DNA of 64,000 bases from Nonomuraea thailandensis. Its GTDB lineage: Bacteria; Actinomycetota; Actinomycetes; Streptosporangiales; Streptosporangiaceae. Under the pieces are notes generated by a model. The model saw nothing but the letters and a program-made list of their open reading frames with translations. It searched no databases and was not told the origin of the DNA. This document shows, in pieces, positions 58,071 to 64,000 of this stretch. The DNA is taken from assembly GCF_024172165.1 (NCBI RefSeq), contig NZ_JAMZEB010000002.1:11863501-11927500 (forward strand), written 5' to 3'. The translations under genes and the position numbers were made by a program. Every line of letters starts with the position of its first letter. Within the stretch, counting starts at the first letter, position 1.

Positions 58071-60649
58071 GCGCCTTCCGCGCCGCTCTGCGCATCTCCC
58101 GCAGGGACGCCCTGCGCGCCAAGGGCCGCACCGCCCTGGTCATCATCATGATCGGGCTGCCCGTCCTGGCCATCACGGCGCTGCTGACGCTGTCGGAGAC
58201 CACGGACCTGACGGTGCGCGAGGAGCTGCCGTCCCGGCTGGGCTCGGTGGCCGACGCCGCCGTCCACGCCCACATGACCACGCTGCCCATCCAGCAGGAC
58301 CCGGCAGGCCGGTTCGGCAACCAGGACCCGAACAAGCCCGGCCCGCCGGCTCGATGGACGGCCGCCGAGGTGAGCCGCCTGATCGGCGGCAGGGTGATCC
58401 CGTTCTACGACTACACCACCGACGCCCGGCTCCCGGACGGCTTCGACAGGGTGGACCTGCTGGAGCTCGACCTGCGCGAGCCGCTCAGCACCGGCATGAG
58501 GACGCTGGCCGAGGGCAGGCTCCCGGCCTCGCCGGAGGAGATCGCGGTCACGCCCGCGCTGCTCGACCGCGGCGTGACCGTCGGCGGCACGCTGCCGCTC
58601 ACCAAGCGCGGCCAGCCGAAGCGGGTGGTCGGCGTCGTCGAGGACCCGACCCGGCCGGGCGTCATGGAAGTGGTCGGCCTGTACGGCTCGGTGCTGGCGA
58701 AGAAGAGCGACCCGCAGGGCGAGGGCTGGCTCGCCGACACTCCGGCGCCGGTCACCTGGGAGAAGGTGCGCGAGCTGAACCAGCTGGGGCTGCGCGTGGC
58801 CTCCCGCGCGGTGGCCGAGAGCCCGCGCTCCGAGGAGCACCGCTACGTTCCCGGCTCGGACGACGAGCTGCTCTGGCTCGCCATCGCCGTGCTCCTCGTC
58901 GTCACCGAGACGGTCCTGCTGGCCGGCCCCGCGTTCGCGGTGGGGCTGCGCCGGCGCAGGCGGGAGCTGGCCACGATCGCCGCGCAGGGCGGCTCCGCCG
59001 GGCACCTGCGCACGATCGTGCTGGCCGACGGGCTCGTGCTGGGTGGCGTGGCGGCCCTGCTCGGCGTCGCGCTGGGCATCGGGGCGGGGGCGGTGGCGGA
59101 GTCGATCGCGGCCCGGGCGCTGGACTGGCGCAGCGGCCCGGTCGACGTGCCGTGGGCGCCGGTGCTCGGCGTCGCCGCGCTCGGCCTGCTCAGCGCGCTG
59201 GTCGCGGCCCTGGCCCCGGCGATCCGGGCGGCCCGGCAGAGCCCGGCCCGGGTGCTCGCGGGCCGCCCGGACGAGGTGCGCGACCGCGCGGCCCGCCCGT
59301 TGCTCGGCCTCGTGCTGCTGGTGATCGGGGCGGGCGCGGCGATCTACCTCGCGCCCGGGAGTGAGCTGGCCGTGGTGACGGCGTCCACGGTGGCCCTGTT
59401 CGGACTCATCGCGCTGATGCCCTGGCTGGTCCGCCGCACGGGGTCGCTGGCCGCGCGCCTGCCGCTGCCTGCGCGCCTGTCGGTCCGTGACGCCACCCGT
59501 CATCGGGCCCGCACCGTCTCGGCGGTGGCCGCCGTGATGGCCGCCACGATGGGCGCGGTCACCGTCGGTCTGGCCTACACCAGCACGTACACCGCGGAGA
59601 AGCAGATGAACCGGCTCGAAGCCCCCGAAGGCACCTTGACCATGAGCGCGTCCGGGGTCGACGAGGCGACCTGGGGCAAGCTGCGCGCCGTCGTCCAGGA
59701 GCGGGTGCCGGGCGCGGACCCCGTGCCCGCGCTGGAGGGCGTGGACGGTGACGGGCGGAGCATGGCGGCCCTGCTCCAGCTCGTGCGCGAGGACTGCCCC
59801 GGCTCCTGCGAGCAGTACGGCGTGGCCTATTTCGACGTCCCGGTCGGCGACGCCCGGCTGCTCGCCCTGCTCCAGGGGCGGAAGGACCCTCAGGCGGCGG
59901 CGGCCCTCGCGGCCGGCAAGATCGTGGTCTTCGACCCCCGGCTGGTCAGCGACGGCGCCGTGAGCGTGACGCTGATGAGCAGGGCCGAGGAGGAGGAGAG
60001 CTCCCGCAGGAGGACGACCATCCGGGTGCCCGCCGTGGTGGCGAGGGGTGCCCAGGCCGAGCAGGGCGGCGCCGTGGTGCCCGCCTCGGTGCTGACGGCG
60101 GCCGGTTTCAGGACGGTCGAGCGGCGGATCTACGTCGCGGCCGCCTCGACCGCCGCGCACCTCCGCGATCAGAAGGAGGTGCAGCGCCTCGGCCTGGACC
60201 TGCAATCGATGGCCGGCAACGTGTTCGTCACGCTGGCCGAGGACCACACCGGCCAGAAGCTCACGATCCTGCTGACGGCGGCGCTGGGCGCGGCGGTGCT
60301 CCTGGTGCTCGGCGGCACGTTCGCCGCGACGGGGCTCGCCGTGGCCGACATGCGCCGCGACCTCGACACCCTGTCGGCCGTGGGCGGCCGGCCGCTGACC
60401 CGCCGGCTGGTGGTGGCGGCGCAGGCCGGCTACATCGCCGGGCTGGGCGCCGTGATCGGGCTGGTCGCGGGCGCGGTCACCGGGAGCGCCCTGTCGCGGT
60501 CCATGGCCTCGATGTGGCGCGGCGACAGCCCGGTCGTCGTGCCGTGGGCGTTCCTGGCCGCGCTCGTCCTCGGCCTGCCACTGCTGGCCGCGCTGCTGTC
60601 GGGCCTGTTCACCCGGACGAGGATGGAGCTGGCGCGACGGGTGGCGTGA
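58067..60649 (+). CDS. FtsX-like ABC transporter permease
   Basis: The 860-residue protein has an N-terminal helix (about 22-45), a large extracellular domain (about 45-260), two FtsX-type three-helix bundles (about 270-450 and 730-850) and a second extracellular domain between. This is the type III (MacB-like) mechanotransmission design, duplicated in one chain as in actinobacterial efflux systems. Its 3' end overlaps the convergent symporter gene by 41 bases. Confidence 0.9.
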   Translation: MSAFRAALRISRRDALRAKGRTALVIIMIGLPVLAITALLTLSETTDLTVREELPSRLGSVADAAVHAHMTTLPIQQDPAGRFGNQDPNKPGPPARWTAAEVSRLIGGRVIPFYDYTTDARLPDGFDRVDLLELDLREPLSTGMRTLAEGRLPASPEEIAVTPALLDRGVTVGGTLPLTKRGQPKRVVGVVEDPTRPGVMEVVGLYGSVLAKKSDPQGEGWLADTPAPVTWEKVRELNQLGLRVASRAVAESPRSEEHRYVPGSDDELLWLAIAVLLVVTETVLLAGPAFAVGLRRRRRELATIAAQGGSAGHLRTIVLADGLVLGGVAALLGVALGIGAGAVAESIAARALDWRSGPVDVPWAPVLGVAALGLLSALVAALAPAIRAARQSPARVLAGRPDEVRDRAARPLLGLVLLVIGAGAAIYLAPGSELAVVTASTVALFGLIALMPWLVRRTGSLAARLPLPARLSVRDATRHRARTVSAVAAVMAATMGAVTVGLAYTSTYTAEKQMNRLEAPEGTLTMSASGVDEATWGKLRAVVQERVPGADPVPALEGVDGDGRSMAALLQLVREDCPGSCEQYGVAYFDVPVGDARLLALLQGRKDPQAAAALAAGKIVVFDPRLVSDGAVSVTLMSRAEEEESSRRRTTIRVPAVVARGAQAEQGGAVVPASVLTAAGFRTVERRIYVAAASTAAHLRDQKEVQRLGLDLQSMAGNVFVTLAEDHTGQKLTILLTAALGAAVLLVLGGTFAATGLAVADMRRDLDTLSAVGGRPLTRRLVVAAQAGYIAGLGAVIGLVAGAVTGSALSRSMASMWRGDSPVVVPWAFLAALVLGLPLLAALLSGLFTRTRMELARRVA

Positions 60650-61970
60650 GCCGGTACTTCAGCGTGATCAGCGCCGAGGCGAAGATGATCAGCGCGGGGA
60701 TCGCGGTCTGACCGATCAGGACCGCGGTCACCGCGCTGTCCGGCTGCCGCACGGGCGTGCTCGGGTCGGACTCGATGAAGCCGCCGATCGTCAGGATGAT
60801 GCCGAAGATCAGCGCGCCGAACGAGCTGAACCCGCTCTCGATGGCCGTCCACAGGCCGGTCAGCACCCCGGCCCGCCGCTTGCCCGTCGTGGCCGCGTCC
60901 GCCGCGATCACGTCCGCGAGCATGGAGAACTGCATGAGCTGCAGCCCGGCGTACCCGACGCCGACCACCAGGATCGTCAGGTGCGCCCACAGCGGGCCGA
61001 ACAGCGGCGTGGCCATGGCGGCCGTCGTGCCGCCGCCGAACAGCAGCACGGCCAGGATCATCGCGCCGCGCTTGTCGAAGCGCCTGGCCACCCGCACCCA
61101 CAGGGGCATCGTCAGCAGGATCGGGCCGACCAGCACGGCGAAGAGCGTCTGCGTGGCCGCGGCCGAGCCCAGCGTGTACGTGGCGAAGTAGGGCGCGGCG
61201 GCCAGCATCATGCTGACGGCCAGCATCTGCACGCAGGCCAGCACCGTCAGCCACAGGAACGCCGGGTTGCCCTTGATCGCGGCGAACTGCTCGCGCCACC
61301 CGCCGCGGTCCGGCTCCGGGGCGCCGGTCATGGGGGCGCGGGCGGTGCCGAAGAACGAGCCGAGCATGGCGAGGAGCAGGATGCCCGCGATCGTGACCGC
61401 CATCAGCCGGTAGCTGCCCAGCGTGCCATCCCCGCCCTCGCTCGTGGCCAGGACCGGCGCCAGGATGCCGCTGATGGCGGTGGCCGCCCCGATGAACACC
61501 ATCCGCCACTGCAGCAGCGACGTGCGCTCGTGGTAGTCGTTGGTCATCTCGCCGGGCATGGCCTTGTACGGCACCTCGAACAGGGCGTACGCCGTCGCCG
61601 CGGCCAGGAAGCAGGCTCCCACGTACAGCGCCGCGGGCACCCCGGTCAGCGGCGGCCCGGCGAACACGAGGAAGAACGTGATCGGCAAGGTGCACGCCCC
61701 TGCCAGCAGCCACGGGCGGCGCGGCCCCCAGCGCGAGACCGTCCGGTCGGACCAGCGCCCCACCAGCGGGTTGACGAACAGGTCCCAGACCTTGGGCGCG
61801 GTGACCACGACCCCGGCCAGCCACGCGGGCACGGCCAGGAAGTTCGTCATGTAGAACAGCAGCAGCAGCCCGGGCACGCCGTTGAAGGTGGCCGTGCAGA
61901 ACGAGCCGACCCCATAGCCGAGGCGCACGCCCTTCGGGACGGTGGTCGCGCCCACCGCCGGTGTGATCAT
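60609..61970 (-). CDS. GPH-family (MelB-like) sugar-cation symporter
   Basis: The 453-residue protein has about 12 transmembrane helices. It shows the glycoside-pentoside-hexuronide:cation symporter pattern: KVWDLFVNPLVGRWSDRTVSRWGPRRPW (in part NPLVGRWSDRTVSRWGPRRP), ALFEVPYKAMPGEM, and the middle loop with GWREQFAAIKGNPAFLWL. It imports a sugar or sugar-like substrate with a cation. No sugar-catabolic gene is adjacent, so the substrate is unknown. Confidence 0.88.
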   Translation of the reverse strand: MITPAVGATTVPKGVRLGYGVGSFCTATFNGVPGLLLLFYMTNFLAVPAWLAGVVVTAPKVWDLFVNPLVGRWSDRTVSRWGPRRPWLLAGACTLPITFFLVFAGPPLTGVPAALYVGACFLAAATAYALFEVPYKAMPGEMTNDYHERTSLLQWRMVFIGAATAISGILAPVLATSEGGDGTLGSYRLMAVTIAGILLLAMLGSFFGTARAPMTGAPEPDRGGWREQFAAIKGNPAFLWLTVLACVQMLAVSMMLAAAPYFATYTLGSAAATQTLFAVLVGPILLTMPLWVRVARRFDKRGAMILAVLLFGGGTTAAMATPLFGPLWAHLTILVVGVGYAGLQLMQFSMLADVIAADAATTGKRRAGVLTGLWTAIESGFSSFGALIFGIILTIGGFIESDPSTPVRQPDSAVTAVLIGQTAIPALIIFASALITLKYRLTPPVAPAPSSSG

Positions 61971-62039
61971 CCCCTCATTACAACTGAGCGAGGGCTTGTT
62001 TGGGAGGGCCCAGTTTTTCCCGGGCCCTCCGCCACGTGG

Positions 62040-62906
62040 CTAGTCCGAGACGTTGGCGCAGACGACGTGCGCGCCGATCTCGATCATGCGGCGCTCGCTG
62101 CGCGCGTCGGCCACCCTGGCCATGAGGATGGGCGCCCCGGAGGCGGCGAACTGCGGCAGCCGGGCGCGTACCAGGCGGTGCAGATCGCGGACGACGTCCT
62201 CGGCAGCCGACATGTGCACCTTCACGTGCAGCATGATCCCGGTCGCCCCGGACGCGGTCCCGGCCTCGGAGATCCACACGTGGTGCACGAGCGGGAAGTC
62301 CATGAGCAGGTACGCGATCGCCTGCCGCAGCGCGGGCAGGATCGGGTGGGTGCACCGGCGGTACCCCGGATCCACCTGCTGCATCGGCCCCGACAGGTGC
62401 GGCCGGGGCGCGGGCACCCAGGGCAGCGAGGGGGCGTGCGGGCTCGGCGGGGCCACCTGGGCCAGCGCGGCACCCCGCGACACGGTGGCCATCGCGCCCG
62501 TCGCGTAGGCGGCCGGAACGGCCCCCGACAGGACGGGCGTGGGCCCGGTGCGTGTCGTGGTCATGAAGTGCTGGAGATCGTCGATGGGCACGGCCGCGGC
62601 GGCTGGTCCGGCCGCGTCGATGACGATCTCGCGCACCCCGGTGACGCGCTGGATGTCCAGGATGGTGTCGGCGTCGCAGGCCGACAGGGAATGGCTGCCG
62701 CGGTGTCTGGCATAGGTCGCGGGGCCGGTGTATCCGAGCAGGACCCGGTCACCGGCCTGGGTCGTCCCCAGGACGACGGAACGATCTGGTCGCACTGCCA
62801 CCAGGACTCCACCGTCGGCAAGAGCGCCCAGCAGGCGATGGGGCGTGCCATGCTGTGCGAGCACGTCGGCAAGCGCAGGATTCCCGATGCTCATATGACG
62901 AACCAT
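62040..62906 (-). CDS. SseB-like protein
   Basis: The 288-residue protein has an SseB N-terminal-like domain (LADGGVLVAVRPDRSVVLG, LLGYTGPATYARHR, IVIDAAGPAAAAVPIDDL). A Pro-rich linker (about 145-170) follows, then a C-terminal alpha/beta domain (ILPALRQAIAYLLMDFPLVHHVWI). Function is unknown. The family name comes from enhanced serine sensitivity in Escherichia coli, and here it is divergent from serA, an intriguing but unproven link. An internal start at 62894 (MSIGNP) is possible. Confidence 0.65.
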   Translation of the reverse strand: MVRHMSIGNPALADVLAQHGTPHRLLGALADGGVLVAVRPDRSVVLGTTQAGDRVLLGYTGPATYARHRGSHSLSACDADTILDIQRVTGVREIVIDAAGPAAAAVPIDDLQHFMTTTRTGPTPVLSGAVPAAYATGAMATVSRGAALAQVAPPSPHAPSLPWVPAPRPHLSGPMQQVDPGYRRCTHPILPALRQAIAYLLMDFPLVHHVWISEAGTASGATGIMLHVKVHMSAAEDVVRDLHRLVRARLPQFAASGAPILMARVADARSERRMIEIGAHVVCANVSD

Positions 62907-63077
62907 AGGTAGTCGGCCACGGCTTATCAGGCTAATGGCGAATAAATCTCCCGATCAAGACAAAGATGTGCGCAGAGTGGATGAGTTTCCGGCGAGGTGG
63001 GTACGCCGGGATCCGTCTCACATGCTGGCCCCTCGTGAATACGTTCACAAGCTGCGGATACACTCTGTGGGACCGCT

Positions 63078-63104
63078 GGGGGGTTCCGTGGACGGTGACC
63101 CCCC
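63078..63104 (+). promoter_or_regulatory. Hairpin in the serA upstream region
   Basis: GGGGGGT (63078-63084) pairs with ACCCCCC (63098-63104), with an inner CCG/CGG stem. It ends 27 bases before the serA GTG and follows a -10-like TACACT at 63059-63064, so it would lie in the 5' untranslated RNA. A dyad GTGAA/TTCAC (63035-63048) lies just upstream. Confidence 0.4.
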
Positions 63105-63131
63105 TCCGCCGTGCCTTAAGGATGCACAGAC

Positions 63132-64000
63132 GTGAACAAGCCCGTCGTTCTGGTCGCAGAGGAGCTGTCCGAGGCTGGCCTCGCCGTACTCGGTGCTGAT
63201 TTCGAGGTCCGCCACACCGACGGCGCCGACCGTTCCCAGTTCCTGCCCGCTCTCGCCGACGTGGACGCGCTCATCGTGCGCTCCGCCACCCAGGTCGACG
63301 CCGAGGCCATCGCCGCGGCCCCCAAGCTGCGCGTGGTCGCCCGCGCCGGCGTCGGGCTCGACAACGTCGACGTCGATGCGGCCACCAAGGCCGGCGTCAT
63401 GGTCGTGAACGCCCCGACCTCCAACATCACCAGCGCCGCCGAGCAGACGATCGCCCTGATCCTGGCCAGCGCGCGCAACACGGCGCAGGCCCACGCCGCG
63501 CTGAAGAACGGCGAGTGGAAGCGGTCGAAGTACACCGGCGTCGAGCTCGACGAGAAGGTCGTCGGCATCCTCGGCCTGGGCAAGATCGGCCAGCTCGTGG
63601 CGCAGCGCCTGCAGCCGTTCGGCGTCGAGCTGATCGCCTACGACCCCTACCTGCCGCCGGCCCGCGCCGCGCAGATGGGCGTCAAGCTGCTCAGCCTCGA
63701 AGAGGTGCTCAAGCAGGCCGACTTCCTCACCGTGCACCTGCCCAAGTCCAAGGAGACGGTCGGGCTCATCGGTGACAAGGAGCTGCACCAGGTCAAGCCG
63801 AGCGTCCGCATCGTCAACGTGGCCCGCGGCGGCATCGTGGACGAGAGCGCGCTCTACTCGGCGATCAAGGAGGGCCGGGTCGCGGGAGCCGGCCTGGACG
63901 TCTTCTCCAAGGAGCCGTGCACCGACAGCCCGCTGTTCGAGCTGGACCAGGTCGTCGTCACGCCGCACCTCGGCGCCTCCACGCACGAGGCCCAGGAGAA
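63132..64000 (+). CDS. serA: D-3-phosphoglycerate dehydrogenase, 5' part
   Basis: The first 289 codons of SerA are present and the gene runs off the window end. The enzyme oxidises 3-phosphoglycerate, the first step of serine synthesis. Visible motifs are RSATQVDAEAIAAAPKLRVVARAGVGLDNVD (in part RVVARAGVGLDNVDVDAAT), the NAD motif GLGKIG, NVARGGIVDE with the catalytic arginine, and the TPHLGAST histidine. The ASB and ACT regulatory domains lie beyond the window. The start is GTG with AAGGA 9 bases upstream. In mycobacteria serA is likewise near ilvC. Confidence 0.95.
   Translation, partial: MNKPVVLVAEELSEAGLAVLGADFEVRHTDGADRSQFLPALADVDALIVRSATQVDAEAIAAAPKLRVVARAGVGLDNVDVDAATKAGVMVVNAPTSNITSAAEQTIALILASARNTAQAHAALKNGEWKRSKYTGVELDEKVVGILGLGKIGQLVAQRLQPFGVELIAYDPYLPPARAAQMGVKLLSLEEVLKQADFLTVHLPKSKETVGLIGDKELHQVKPSVRIVNVARGGIVDESALYSAIKEGRVAGAGLDVFSKEPCTDSPLFELDQVVVTPHLGASTHEAQE

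Noticed and set aside
62935..63135. 66-codon frame MANKSPDQDKDVRRVDE between SseB-like gene and serA
   Set aside because: No ribosome binding site, no motif, and it overlaps the serA promoter and leader; taken as non-coding.
1..64000. CRISPR arrays, tRNA/rRNA genes, insertion sequences, prophage
   Set aside because: No regularly spaced repeats with unique spacers, no cloverleaf-like sequence in the gaps, and no transposase, integrase or phage-like frame was found.

Overview
The window is a 64 kb piece of a high-GC Gram-positive (actinobacterial) chromosome. Coding regions are strongly GC-biased at third positions, GTG and TTG starts are common, and many genes are coupled by ATGA or GTGA overlaps. 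The order etfA, cysteine desulfurase, mnmA, a MetE-like protein, ligA, gatC-gatA, gatB, ilvB-ilvN-ilvC, serA matches the conserved backbone known from mycobacteria and streptomycetes, here interrupted by accessory genes. Protein content and the GC-rich intergenic hairpins suggest a Streptosporangiales member (for example a Nonomuraea-like organism); that placement is inference. No rRNA, tRNA, CRISPR array, transposase, integrase or phage gene was found.

Layout. 1-9 kb: etfA, a pentapeptide-repeat membrane protein, two XRE/MmyB-type regulators each divergent from an enzyme-like gene (SnoaL-like and SDR), a DHFR-like reductase, a HIT protein, and an MFS exporter with its TetR regulator. A perfect 24-bp palindrome separates tetR from the cysteine desulfurase gene. 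9-22 kb: tRNA sulfur modification (cysteine desulfurase, MnmA), DNA ligase LigA, a GGDEF-EAL membrane protein and the GatCAB amidotransferase genes. 22-27.6 kb: a tripartite tricarboxylate transporter (tctCBA) divergent from a CitA/CitB-type two-component system. 27.6-34.6 kb: VanW-like protein, a secreted sugar-dehydrogenase-like lipoprotein, a 2-hydroxyacid dehydrogenase and a PAS-GGDEF-EAL membrane protein. 34.6-38 kb: ilvBNC behind a leader-peptide attenuator.

38-45 kb: PadR plus quinone reductase-like gene, a CPBP protease, a NarL-type two-component pair joined by an 11-bp tandem repeat, PadR plus a siderophore-interacting flavoprotein, a methionine aminopeptidase behind an operator-like dyad, and a small secreted protein. 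45-53.4 kb: a possible nucleobase or amide salvage region (adenine/adenosine deaminase, PucR regulator, amidohydrolase, NMT1-type ABC importer with two permeases, BtrH-like protein). 53.5-64 kb: a CAP-domain secreted protein, a PBP4-type DD-carboxypeptidase, a DUF1707-FHA protein, a PadR-ABC-FtsX operon, a GPH-family symporter, an SseB-like protein and the 5' part of serA, which runs off the end.

The most useful non-coding observations are the ilvB attenuator with leader peptide MLRSEILVVLRRRAGR, the tetR/cysteine desulfurase palindrome, three PadR operators next to padR genes, the dyad before the methionine aminopeptidase, a strong hairpin covering one possible start of the BtrH-like gene, and short tandem repeats inside or between signalling genes (41.7-41.9 kb, 47.2 kb, 53.4 kb).
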